IMG/VR virus record: IMGVR_UViG_3300031525_000001
Location: 1 to 64,000 of that record
Strand: one strand, 5' to 3'
Source: a virus
DNA length: 64,000 nt
Position 1 is the first letter of the stretch; the number at the start of each line of letters is the position of its first letter. Position numbers and translations under genes: made by a program. Shown here piece after piece: positions 1 through 8,161 of this stretch. The notes beneath the pieces were generated by a model. The model was not told the DNA's origin. It did no database searches and was given only the letters and a program-made list of their open reading frames with translations.

Positions 1-1
1 A

Positions 2-910
2 CAGACTCAGATTCGTAGCAAATCCGATGCCCCAGCAAGCCGAACGTTGCAATACTGGGACTCTAACCATCTTGGATTGAAGGTCGCGGGAGATTCAGGC
101 GTCAACGCCATGGGCTACAACAAGACTGGAGCCGAAAGCATTTCGCTTCAGGCGGCATTCGACGGTGCGGCTGTTGTCCGCCTCGGTGCTCGTAACCCAG
201 CGGCACTACGCCGCCATCTGATGAATGGCTACATTGATGGCCCGGGCGTTCAAGCATGGAGCGTGGGAGATTCAGGTCGTATGGATTCTCATTCTCCGGG
301 TCGTCCGAATTACGGAGGAGGAGACAGCAAGTATTCCTTCCACGACATGACAACCGCAGGTGCACCGACCTTGAACATGCTGCCGTACAACACGGCAGCA
401 TACAATGCACTCGGTACGCCAATCCCCATCAATCCGAATATAACGCCGCAGACGACGGCAATGGATCAGCACGGACTGTCGTTTGATTTTCACTCGGTAC
501 GAGACCTGTTGGTTCGCGTGGGGAAAAACCCAAGTTCTGGGCAGTCCATATTGATTGATTCGGCTGGCGGTTTGGTTGCAACTCTCGGGAAGGACAACCA
601 AGGACGCTCGATCACGGCATCGTTTGACGGTGGGGTGCAGATCACCATTGCGGCAAACAACAGCGGCAAAGCCCTTCAGATCGAGCTTTTGGGTGATGTT
701 GACATCGTACACGAAGGCAACTTGCAGTACCTATGCACGGGCGATTTCGTCACGGAATGCACCACGTGGAACCATGTCAGCAAGACCGACACGGTATTTA
801 CGCAACAGAAAATGGTTCAAGCGTCTAACGCACGCCATACAATAGAGGCTCCCGATATCGTGCATAACCAAGGAACTCAGGTTTCAGCACCCGGGGGAGA
901 GAATAGCTAA
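2..910 (+). CDS. Tail spike/hub C-terminal part (5' end outside window)
   Basis: The reading frame is open from the first bases of the window, so only the C-terminal ~300 residues are present; a TTG at 47 is unlikely to be the true start. The visible part has repeated short strands (AAFDGAAVVRLGARNP, ILIDSAGGLVATLGKD, SITASFDGGVQITIAANN), the pattern of triple-stranded beta-helical spikes such as the C-terminus of T4 gp5 or VgrG. The gene ends in TAATG, which couples it to the next tail gene. Role as the membrane-piercing spike or hub is inferred from this repeat and from the tail context. No enzymatic domain is visible in the fragment. Confidence 0.6.
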   Translation, partial: QTQIRSKSDAPASRTLQYWDSNHLGLKVAGDSGVNAMGYNKTGAESISLQAAFDGAAVVRLGARNPAALRRHLMNGYIDGPGVQAWSVGDSGRMDSHSPGRPNYGGGDSKYSFHDMTTAGAPTLNMLPYNTAAYNALGTPIPINPNITPQTTAMDQHGLSFDFHSVRDLLVRVGKNPSSGQSILIDSAGGLVATLGKDNQGRSITASFDGGVQITIAANNSGKALQIELLGDVDIVHEGNLQYLCTGDFVTECTTWNHVSKTDTVFTQQKMVQASNARHTIEAPDIVHNQGTQVSAPGGENS

Positions 911-3900
911 TGGGAAGTGCACCTTCAGGCAGTCTTTTTCCGATCTTAACACCGGGGGCAATTGTCCGCCACACCCCTGCTGGCGATCCCACCATCGAGC
1001 AATACTACCACCAAGCGATGGAAGATGGGCGCTTGCTCGAAGCCTGCGTTGGGGATGCCAACAACTGGCTCCTCGAAATGAAGATGCGGATCACCAAGGA
1101 TATCAACACTTGGTTGAGCATGAACCAACTCGCCGTGGATGGTCAGCTTGGTCACAGACCCCGAGTGCCGAAGTACATCGCGGATTCAATTCAGTTGTTG
1201 CATACCGTTAGCCAGTACCAGAAGGAGTTGGCGGGCGTTGCTACGGCTCTCAACCAGAACATCACGCTGCTGCTGACGATGAAAAACACCTTGACGGGAT
1301 ACGTTCAATCGACCTTGAACGCTCTTGCAAATCTGTTGAATAACATCTGTAATTGGAATCTTCCGAAGATACCATCCCTTCCAGTTTTGCTTGCCAGTGG
1401 GCACTTCAATTGGAACGGGTTTCAGTTTTCACCGTTGCAGGGGTTTGCTAAATCCATCGGCAACTTGCCAAATCTCAACTTCAATTTCTCGTTCAGCCAG
1501 TGCAACCTTTTGAGTTTGGGTGCCAACCCCACTACTCAGCCGTCCTCGATCACCACGTTGGGCGGACTGACCATCAACCCGTCAGGATTGTTCACCCCGC
1601 CGCTCGGCGGCACCATAGCGACTGGAACCGAAACTCCAGCGCAAATGCAAGCGATCACCACGCCTCCAATCTACGGGCCTACATTCAATCCAAACTCCTC
1701 TATGTTGGGCGCGGTTCCCGATCCCCACACAATCATCGACAACTACCAGATGCCGCCCGCCACATATCAGAGCAACATCGTGAGTATCGTGCCCGCTCTC
1801 CGTGGCGACACCATAGAACCGACTGATCCCGACTACGCTAATCCGAATCTGACGGTTCGACAGGCGAAGCTTCGCCAAGACTTGGTGCATTACATCACGC
1901 TTGAACAGGTGGTCGCGTCGAACTATGACCCGTTCATCACATCCGCGTGGTTGTTCTACTTGCAAATCTGCCGCACTGGGCGCGGCGGTAACTGGATTAC
2001 GAATTTCCAAGCGGCCTACAATCAGTACATCGTGCCGTCTCTCACTTCACTGGCAAACAATCCCGTTCCGTGGAACAATGTCCTCGGCAGTCTCGGTGAT
2101 TTTTATGAGGGTGCGTGGCTCGTTGGAACAAACTATTTAGCTGGAGATGTGGTTGTCTATAACAGCACGTTCTACATCGCACTCGTCGCAAACACTGGGT
2201 TTGAACCCGATACCAACCCCGCCACTTGGCAAACCCCCATTCCCACGGACATCGTGTACCAGAACACGCCCACGGACATACCGCTGATCGATGTGCTCAC
2301 CGCCGCAGGCGCGGGTACGCAAGCTCAACTGAACATTCTGTGGAAGCTGAGCTACGTTGAGGCGTCCTTGCTGGGTTACACTCGGACGACGCTCTGGGAT
2401 GGCGGTGGGGATTCGAACTACCTTTCGGGATTCACTGGAACTGATTTGGATTACGAGCCCACGGCTATCGTTACCACAAATACGACAAGCGAAATTCTGG
2501 GATCAGGTACGGCAGCGTACCCCGTGTCCGTCATCATTCCAACCGCAATCAAGGTGATCTTTGATGAAGTTGTGGCACAAGCGACTCTCAACATTGCGAA
2601 TGACATAACGTATCAGTCGCCCTACCCGAAATTCAAGTACGTTTACGATCAGTTCGCCGAGGCTACACTCGTAGACAGATTCACGCAATTCTGGCGGACT
2701 TTCAACTACAATTTATTGGTGCTGCTGGCTCAAGACCCATACCTCGTGTCGTTCGTGGTAACGTATGAAGGGGCGCTGGACTCCGCGATTGACCCGTTGG
2801 GTGACCCCACAGACTACAACGCCGTATCAGCGGATGCCGCGAGTCGCAACCGTGGTTGGACGCCCGGAACCCCGCTGTTGAATATCCCGACCGCACCCAT
2901 CGTTGCATACGTCAATTCCACCCCGCCGACCAGTGCGAACAACGGCTGGCTTTCGCCGACCCAATTTGATGCTAACGCATTCTTGATGCGTCCCGACGTT
3001 CAGGCACTTCCGATTCCAACGCAGTTAGCCATGCTGCGGACGAACATTAGCTATGCGGGGCTGAGCCTCTTCCTACAACAGGCGATCACGGGGTTCAACA
3101 CCGCGATTACCAACGCCCAAAACGCCATTGCATCGGCATCGCAGTTGGGGTTCTATGTGAGCGCCAATGGTCAAACAGTTACGTCCCCCGTGCCAGTAGT
3201 TTTTACAACCACAGGAGCCAACAATTTTGACATGAGTGGGTACGTCACAGGCCCGTCCACGTTTACCATTCAGAACGCAGGAAACTTCGCGGGATACGGT
3301 GAGATTGACTGGGATGTGACTACGGCGGGTTCTTTTACCATCACGGTGACTCAGAATGGCATTCCGATTTCTACCACAACGTCAGACCTCGTGGTTGGAT
3401 CACCAGAAGCCATGCAGTTCTCGTTCACAGGAAATTTCGCGATAGGGGACGTTATACAGGTGATTGCTCAGAGTACGTCCAGTTCACAGATTCTAACGAC
3501 TGGCTATTTCAGCATGATTCAAACAAGCTCAACCCCCGCCCCCGCTCCTCCGTCAGTGGTTGTCATGGATGATTCAAGCCAGTTCACCGCTGACGCCACG
3601 ATGATTGCGGGCACTGTAGTGCAGGTACAACCCGATGGCGGGATAGCCCCGCTCAACTTGTTCGTGTCATCGTTGGATTCAACATTAGGAACAAACGCTC
3701 AGATTATTGCCCCGAATCAGATTCTCGTCACCGTCAATGGGCATTATTTTGTTCCGAGTGACATCATCACGTTTACGGGTACGAGCGGCATAACCCCCGC
3801 CGTCAACGGGCCGACTGTTGCAGCGATAGTCACCGCAGTGACACCTACGTCGATCACCGCCACACTTTATGGGGTGAACTCTCCCATGTCGTGGGCACCA

Positions 3901-4497
3901 TCCTCAGCGGTAACAAGCCCCGGAACCATAAATCTCATGGATCAATCGGGAGTCGTCGTTCAATACCCCCTCTCGGATGGTGTTCTAACGGCGGCGGGAG
4001 CGATCACCAGTAGCGTAGCCGCAGGCGTTACCTATGGCGGGCAGTTCGGAGTGGTTGGAGCAAGTTTTGTGGTAGGTGGTTTGGTTTACGCGGGTATGGG
4101 CGGCGTCCTGACGCAGAACTATGCCGCGATCACCGCTTCGCCTCTCACTATCACCGCAACCGCAACCGCTGGCGGCGTGCTTACCGTCACAGCAACCAGT
4201 CCAGTTTCGCTTGTCGGGGCTTCCGTGCTCCTGTACGACACAGCCGAGACCAGCACTTTGAACGGTCAAACGTTCGTCGTCACATCTATGGTTTCCTCGG
4301 GTTCCCCGCCGACCTACACTGGTTTCAAAACCAGCAGCACATCTACGTCGGGCGTCACCATCCCTGATGGATTGAACAACTCGTCGGACACGGGCACCGC
4401 CAATCCAGCCGTGGATTATATCGTCTGCGTCGGTCGGGCGGTCTCAGGCACCGAACTCATCTACGAGCCCCACATCCCAACCCTCGTCGTCCCGTAA
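910..4497 (+). CDS. Large tail/baseplate protein with chitin-binding-like module
   Basis: 1195 aa. The ATG overlaps the upstream stop (TAATG). Around residues 400-440 there is a short module with W-x6-Y-x2-GDVVVY, FYIAL and a later P-x6-TW, matching the carbohydrate-binding CBM5/12 (ChtBD3-like) pattern often found on phage tail proteins. The remainder is Ser/Thr/Gly/Pro-rich beta-strand sequence. The C-terminal third has repeated segments of 'ITATATAGGVLTVTA' style typical of fibre or adhesin domains. The N-terminal ~150 residues are more helical and Asn/Leu-rich and may be the attachment part. The product probably sits at the baseplate or tail fibre. The exact role is not recognised. Confidence 0.6.
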   Translation: MGSAPSGSLFPILTPGAIVRHTPAGDPTIEQYYHQAMEDGRLLEACVGDANNWLLEMKMRITKDINTWLSMNQLAVDGQLGHRPRVPKYIADSIQLLHTVSQYQKELAGVATALNQNITLLLTMKNTLTGYVQSTLNALANLLNNICNWNLPKIPSLPVLLASGHFNWNGFQFSPLQGFAKSIGNLPNLNFNFSFSQCNLLSLGANPTTQPSSITTLGGLTINPSGLFTPPLGGTIATGTETPAQMQAITTPPIYGPTFNPNSSMLGAVPDPHTIIDNYQMPPATYQSNIVSIVPALRGDTIEPTDPDYANPNLTVRQAKLRQDLVHYITLEQVVASNYDPFITSAWLFYLQICRTGRGGNWITNFQAAYNQYIVPSLTSLANNPVPWNNVLGSLGDFYEGAWLVGTNYLAGDVVVYNSTFYIALVANTGFEPDTNPATWQTPIPTDIVYQNTPTDIPLIDVLTAAGAGTQAQLNILWKLSYVEASLLGYTRTTLWDGGGDSNYLSGFTGTDLDYEPTAIVTTNTTSEILGSGTAAYPVSVIIPTAIKVIFDEVVAQATLNIANDITYQSPYPKFKYVYDQFAEATLVDRFTQFWRTFNYNLLVLLAQDPYLVSFVVTYEGALDSAIDPLGDPTDYNAVSADAASRNRGWTPGTPLLNIPTAPIVAYVNSTPPTSANNGWLSPTQFDANAFLMRPDVQALPIPTQLAMLRTNISYAGLSLFLQQAITGFNTAITNAQNAIASASQLGFYVSANGQTVTSPVPVVFTTTGANNFDMSGYVTGPSTFTIQNAGNFAGYGEIDWDVTTAGSFTITVTQNGIPISTTTSDLVVGSPEAMQFSFTGNFAIGDVIQVIAQSTSSSQILTTGYFSMIQTSSTPAPAPPSVVVMDDSSQFTADATMIAGTVVQVQPDGGIAPLNLFVSSLDSTLGTNAQIIAPNQILVTVNGHYFVPSDIITFTGTSGITPAVNGPTVAAIVTAVTPTSITATLYGVNSPMSWAPSSAVTSPGTINLMDQSGVVVQYPLSDGVLTAAGAITSSVAAGVTYGGQFGVVGASFVVGGLVYAGMGGVLTQNYAAITASPLTITATATAGGVLTVTATSPVSLVGASVLLYDTAETSTLNGQTFVVTSMVSSGSPPTYTGFKTSSTSTSGVTIPDGLNNSSDTGTANPAVDYIVCVGRAVSGTELIYEPHIPTLVVP

Positions 4498-4510
4498 CCA
4501 GTAACTCCAT

Positions 4511-4593
4511 TGTTTTCAACGCAGGGATAACCCCTTTCTTTTCAACACATGATGTAAGTCCTTTGTTTTCAACGTATAATTCCTATCTTTTCC
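4511..4593. repeat. Operator-like array of TTTTCAAC direct repeats
   Basis: Three near-identical 10-mers T(G/C)TTTTCAAC start at 4511, 4537 and 4564, spaced 26 and 27 bp, with a fourth degenerate copy (TCTTTTCC) at 4586. The array fills the 118-bp gap and abuts the promoter at 4580-4613. Such phased repeats are typical of cooperative repressor or activator sites. The binding protein is unknown. Confidence 0.5.
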
Positions 4594-4613
4594 TGATTAT
4601 GGGCTGGTATAAT
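4580..4613 (+). promoter_or_regulatory. Phage promoter, TTCCTA-type (copy 1)
   Basis: TTCCTATCT at 4580-4588 is followed, after exactly 19 nt, by TATAAT at 4608-4613 preceded by GG. The same arrangement recurs at 38532, 49581, 57277 and 60392. It would start transcription near 4620, about 37 nt upstream of the secreted lysis-like gene. Confidence 0.65.
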
Positions 4614-4656
4614 AGTGGGAGCGATAGTAAAATGGAACGAGAGAAAGGGGACGACT

Positions 4657-5193
4657 ATGAAAAACATACGAGCACTTCTGGTACTCGCTGTTCTGACGAT
4701 CACCCCGATTTTCGCTCGGGCACAGGCGGTGGACACCGACAAGGTGCACTCTCTGGCGGTCGCTATCGCCAAGGCTGAGGGCTTCGGCGTCAAGGGCACC
4801 GTCCCTACTCGCTACCACAACCCGGGCGACATCCGCAGCCGCCTGCCACACGCCTACAAGGGTCAGATCGGCCTCAACCATCAGGGGTACGTGATCTTCA
4901 AGAACGACAAAGCTGGCTTCGCGGCTCTCGAAACAAATCTGCTTCTGATGGCTTCGGGCGATTCCAAGTTCTATGGCCCTAGCATGACCATTACCAAGGT
5001 CGCCAAGGTGTACGCTACTGGCTGGCGGCTCTGGTCGAAGAACGTTTGCAAGACCCTCGGCGTGCCGCCGACCACCACCCTGCGGGCGTACTTCACGCCT
5101 GAGGAGATCGTGGCTCCGACCGTCCCCATGACCTCCGTGATGATCGAACTCCCCAACATGGGAATTGTGCTTCCCATTCTTGCGGAAAATTAG
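4657..5193 (+). CDS. Secreted lysozyme-fold (P5-type) muralytic protein
   Basis: 178 aa from the ATG at 4657, chosen because AAAGGGGAC lies just upstream and because it begins a clear Sec signal peptide (MKNIRALLVLAVL...ARAQA). The mature part has AIAKAEGF, then TRYHNPGDIRS and a GF-x-ALE segment. This is the signature of the lysozyme-like fold found in phage 'structural protein P5'/transglycosylase-type muralidases, where the Glu of AEGF would be the catalytic acid. Together with the membrane protein and the second putative hydrolase just downstream it resembles a lysis cassette acting on peptidoglycan from the periplasm. It follows a strong promoter and a repeat array, so it is probably separately regulated from the tail genes. 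Confidence 0.6.
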   Translation: MKNIRALLVLAVLTITPIFARAQAVDTDKVHSLAVAIAKAEGFGVKGTVPTRYHNPGDIRSRLPHAYKGQIGLNHQGYVIFKNDKAGFAALETNLLLMASGDSKFYGPSMTITKVAKVYATGWRLWSKNVCKTLGVPPTTTLRAYFTPEEIVAPTVPMTSVMIELPNMGIVLPILAEN

Positions 5194-5205
5194 TATCATA
5201 GAAGT

Positions 5206-5508
5206 ATGAAAGTAATCCGCGTTGATTTACCACCTGAATTGCATGAGTACCTAACGACCGTCATCAAGCGGTATTCGGCGGCAGGCATCGACCCCGAAGA
5301 GGGGATGATCCTTTTCCACCTGCATGATTTCGTTGCCAAGCGAGCGCAGATTGTCGAACTCGAAATGGCGAAGGCCACAGCCGCGCCGTCACGTGTGCCC
5401 AATGACGGAGTTTCCACGTTGCAACGCGGCGACGTTGAAGCCGCCATCCCACCTGCGTCCGACACGGGCATCGAGGCCGTCTACAACAACGAGACGCCGC
5501 ACTGCTAA
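5206..5508 (+). CDS. Small protein of unknown function in lysis-like set
   Basis: 100 aa, not recognised. It starts MKVIRVDLPPELHEYL, has a helical first half and a Pro/Ala/Thr-rich second half, with no signal peptide or membrane segment. A TATCAT box ends 6 nt before the ATG (an AGAAG lies between), so it may have its own weakly led transcript. Its stop overlaps the next start (TAATG), so it is translationally coupled to the two-helix membrane protein and may be a regulator or antiholin-like partner. That role is inference from position only. Confidence 0.5.
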   Translation: MKVIRVDLPPELHEYLTTVIKRYSAAGIDPEEGMILFHLHDFVAKRAQIVELEMAKATAAPSRVPNDGVSTLQRGDVEAAIPPASDTGIEAVYNNETPHC

Positions 5509-5780
5509 TGCTGCCCTTCCTTCGCCTCTGGGTACTGCACCATCTGCATCTGGCAATCGCGATTGACGCCACGCTCCACACCCTGACCATCGGTCTGTCC
5601 GCCCTTGCGGTGGTCTGGACCTTCAAACTCATCAAGCTGGTCAAGAACCACACCAACACGACCCGAGGCGCTTTGATCCCCGCCTATTGCATGGCTCCAA
5701 TCGTTCTGTTCTTCGTGTTCACCACGATCCGCAGTTTCTACGCCTGTGCCATCCATTATCATCAATGGTGGAACCGCTAA
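5508..5780 (+). CDS. Two-helix membrane protein, holin candidate
   Basis: 90 aa. Two hydrophobic segments are visible, about residues 15-42 (LAIAIDATLHTLTIGLSALA region) and 58-80 (MAPIVLFFVFTTI), separated by a Lys/His/Asn-rich loop. Size, two helices and position between a secreted muralidase-like gene and another hydrolase-like gene fit a class II holin. There is no sequence motif that proves it. The start overlaps the preceding stop codon. Confidence 0.5.
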   Translation: MLPFLRLWVLHHLHLAIAIDATLHTLTIGLSALAVVWTFKLIKLVKNHTNTTRGALIPAYCMAPIVLFFVFTTIRSFYACAIHYHQWWNR

Positions 5781-5819
5781 AACGGCTTTCAAATCCCTCA
5801 AATAGAGGGATTGAAGGTC

Positions 5820-6605
5820 ATGCTAGACGATAAAAGCTTGCTGGAACTGTGTTTAGGCATCTCGGGGAAGTTCGAGGCTCGCGGAGCCGCTTCCTACGCC
5901 GACTTGAGCGGCAACTTCGACGGACAAGGCATGTCCGCAGGCATCCTGCAATGGAACGCAGGGCAAGGCACCCTCCAGACCCTCATCAAGAATATCGCCG
6001 CCGCCACGGGCTGGGACAAAGCCAAAACGTTCTTCTCCTCAGACATCCAGCAGTTCGCCTCACTTCAACCCACCGCCGCCATCGCGTGGGTTCAGCAGCA
6101 CTACCTCACGACAGGCAGCACCAATCTCGACCCCGGGGCGAAGGCTCGTTGGGTGAACTTCCTAAATCAACCCGAGAGCATCGACGCTCAGATTCAGATG
6201 GCTACCAACGGTGTCCTCGGTCACGCCAAGCGCGAAGTTGCGGCGTACTGCCCAGATTACACCGACCGCTCCCGTCCGTATGCGTTCTTCTTTGATCTCG
6301 TTACGCAGGAGGGCGGCATGACGGTCGGACATCAGACGGTTCCACCAGTCCCCGTGGGGACTCTCCCCGATACCTCCGACGCCATGAGCTTCGCCAGCAC
6401 GCACGACGCGGCCTGTGCGTCGATCTGGACTACGAACTCCTCAGGCGACAACCTCGCACAGCTTCTCCTGCATTACGCCTACGCCCGTTCGCTATTCGCG
6501 AATGCTCAATTTCAATGGGATACTTTGGCACGCAGGGGCTCCATCGCGTGTCGGGGTGGGGTGGTTCACGAAGCCCATCTGGACTTCACGTCGATCCTCG
6601 ATTAG
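5820..6605 (+). CDS. Putative peptidoglycan/glycan hydrolase
   Basis: 261 aa from ATG 5820 (AGAGGG lies 10 nt upstream; an in-frame TTG at 5811 is the alternative). Residues ~15-55 contain GKFEARGAASYADLSGNFDG and GMSAGILQWN. This layout of an early Glu, then NFDGQG and S-x-GILQW, resembles the entry of GH46-type chitosanase/lysozyme-superfamily enzymes and of some phage endolysins. No signal peptide is visible. As the last gene of the lysis-like set it could be the endolysin. The C-terminus ends in a sequence (CGATTAGAGCGCCAC) repeated 67 bp downstream, so its 3' end may have been remodelled. Confidence 0.45.
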   Translation: MLDDKSLLELCLGISGKFEARGAASYADLSGNFDGQGMSAGILQWNAGQGTLQTLIKNIAAATGWDKAKTFFSSDIQQFASLQPTAAIAWVQQHYLTTGSTNLDPGAKARWVNFLNQPESIDAQIQMATNGVLGHAKREVAAYCPDYTDRSRPYAFFFDLVTQEGGMTVGHQTVPPVPVGTLPDTSDAMSFASTHDAACASIWTTNSSGDNLAQLLLHYAYARSLFANAQFQWDTLARRGSIACRGGVVHEAHLDFTSILD

Positions 6606-6680
6606 AGCGCCACTGAAATCACAGTTAACATCAGTGGAATCATGCTCAACTTCGTTTTACTCTGCGATTAGAGCGCCACG
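6598..6680. repeat. Duplicated CGATTAGAGCGCCAC flanking a hairpin
   Basis: The 15-mer occurs at ~6598-6612 and ~6666-6680, across the ends of two convergent genes. Between them, CCACTGA (6610-6616) pairs with TCAGTGG (6631-6637), a hairpin that could end transcription from either side, although there is no long T run. Confidence 0.4.
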
Positions 6681-7297
6681 TCCACGTAAGCCGCATCTTG
6701 GCTGAAATCAATACTTACAACCATGTGGGATTGCGCGGAGTCGCCCGGTTGCGGCTCGGGCACGGGACTGCCCGCTAGAGCAGGCGGCTGGTTACCGGAG
6801 TCGGGCGTGTAGGTGATCGAGATGATTCCATCGGCATACGACAGCCCTGATGGGGTGAATCCTTGAATCGCCAGTACAGGCGGGTTCAAGGCTGACACGT
6901 AGTTGTCGGTCATCATGTAGCCGTCCGCGATAGCGAACTGCATCCACAGCTTCAATTCGTTCGACTGTGGCACGGGCGTACTCTCATCTAAAATCGTCAT
7001 AGCCACGGGGGAAAGCAGTATTACACCATAGGTGGGGAATGCTGCACGAAAGTCACGCGACGGTTCGGGCCCGCTCGCCGTTGGGCTGAAGAACTCCGTG
7101 TACCACGAGGCGTAGATCGGACCCGGAGGCGACCCGTCACCCAATTGCTGCACCCCGTTGAGGTAAAAAGTCCCATCAGCGGCGAAACCAGAATGATTGT
7201 TGGTCGTCGGGTTGTAGAAGGAGTCGTTATTGTATGCCTGAATCAGACAGGTAGCGACAATGTTCTGATCGAGATAGTCGTAATTCGCTGGCGGCAT
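6668..7297 (-). CDS. Unknown protein on reverse strand within tail block
   Basis: 209 aa, not recognised. TAGGAG stands 5 nt before the ATG. Sequence is rich in Tyr, Asn, Pro and Gly with alternating hydrophobic residues, no signal peptide, no cysteine motif; it looks like a beta-rich structural or adhesin-associated protein. It is the only reverse-oriented gene in the first 34 kb and is followed by a homing endonuclease, so this ~1.5-kb segment looks like an insertion into the tail operon. Convergent with the upstream hydrolase-like gene. Confidence 0.5.
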   Translation of the reverse strand: MPPANYDYLDQNIVATCLIQAYNNDSFYNPTTNNHSGFAADGTFYLNGVQQLGDGSPPGPIYASWYTEFFSPTASGPEPSRDFRAAFPTYGVILLSPVAMTILDESTPVPQSNELKLWMQFAIADGYMMTDNYVSALNPPVLAIQGFTPSGLSYADGIISITYTPDSGNQPPALAGSPVPEPQPGDSAQSHMVVSIDFSQDAAYVDVAL

Positions 7298-7393
7298 GGG
7301 TGCTCCTATAGAGGAGAAGCAAAGGCTGAAATTTTCGTGGCGTCGGTAGTTTGAAGTTTTCCGACTATCGTTGCTCTTTGACAGAGCGACTAT

Positions 7394-8161
7394 ATGCGGG
7401 CATTGAACAGGAACCTAACGAATCAACAGTTTGGACTACTGATCGTCAGAGGTCCGGGGGAGCCCCAAGGCAAGCACAAGACATGGATTGTCCGCTGCAC
7501 ATGCGGCACCGTAAAGCCTGTTCGAGAGGACAGCCTAGTCGATGGTCGAGTCAAGAGTTGTGGTTGTGCCACTCAGAGATTCCGTAAAGCAAAGCTGGAG
7601 AAACGGTTCAGCCTTGTGAATCAACGGTTTGGCAGTCTGTTTGTTCTTTGGCGGGCGGGGTCTAAGAAGTACGGCGACCAAGAACGGCAGAGCGGCGTTA
7701 ATGCCGTGTGGGAATGCAAGTGTGACTGCGGAAAGATCATCAAGGTCATGGGTAAGGACCTACGCGCAGGAAAAGATAATTGCGGGTGTGAAAACTACCT
7801 ACCCGCTGGACAAGCCGTCCGAAATGCACGGCTTTCGGAATACAAGAAGTGTGCGGCAGAGCGTGAGTTGGTCTGGGAAATTTCAGATGCCCGCTTTGAC
7901 GAACTCATTCACGGCAACTGTCACTTTTGTGGCGTAGAGCCGCTTCAAGTAGCTCGGATAAAGAATTGCAAGGGAACCCTTGTGTATAACGGAATTGATC
8001 GTTTGAACAATTCGATTGGATATGTAGAGGGCAACGTAGTCTCGGCCTGTTTCGTGTGTAATTCCATGAAACGGGTGATGTCTACGGAAGCTTTTCTTGC
8101 TCACCTAAGGAAAATCATTCAGCACTGTGACAACAAAAACGTGCTAAAGGCGAACGTGTAA
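7394..8161 (+). CDS. HNH homing endonuclease with two zinc-ribbon repeats
   Basis: 255 aa. Residues ~10-60 and ~70-135 are two similar modules, each 'NQRFG-L-V', then WxCxCxCG and a later CGC (CTCGTVKPV / CDCGKIIKV, then CGCAT / CGCEN). They are the DNA-binding NUMOD/AP2-like zinc repeats of phage homing enzymes. The C-terminal part has CHFCG, NGIDRLNNSIGY and CFVCNSMK, an HNH core with its zinc cysteines (endonuclease VII/HNH type). The stop overlaps the ATG of the next tail gene (TAATG), so it sits exactly at a gene border. It is expected to nick or cut a nearby site in related phages and spread itself. Confidence 0.8.
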   Translation: MRALNRNLTNQQFGLLIVRGPGEPQGKHKTWIVRCTCGTVKPVREDSLVDGRVKSCGCATQRFRKAKLEKRFSLVNQRFGSLFVLWRAGSKKYGDQERQSGVNAVWECKCDCGKIIKVMGKDLRAGKDNCGCENYLPAGQAVRNARLSEYKKCAAERELVWEISDARFDELIHGNCHFCGVEPLQVARIKNCKGTLVYNGIDRLNNSIGYVEGNVVSACFVCNSMKRVMSTEAFLAHLRKIIQHCDNKNVLKANV

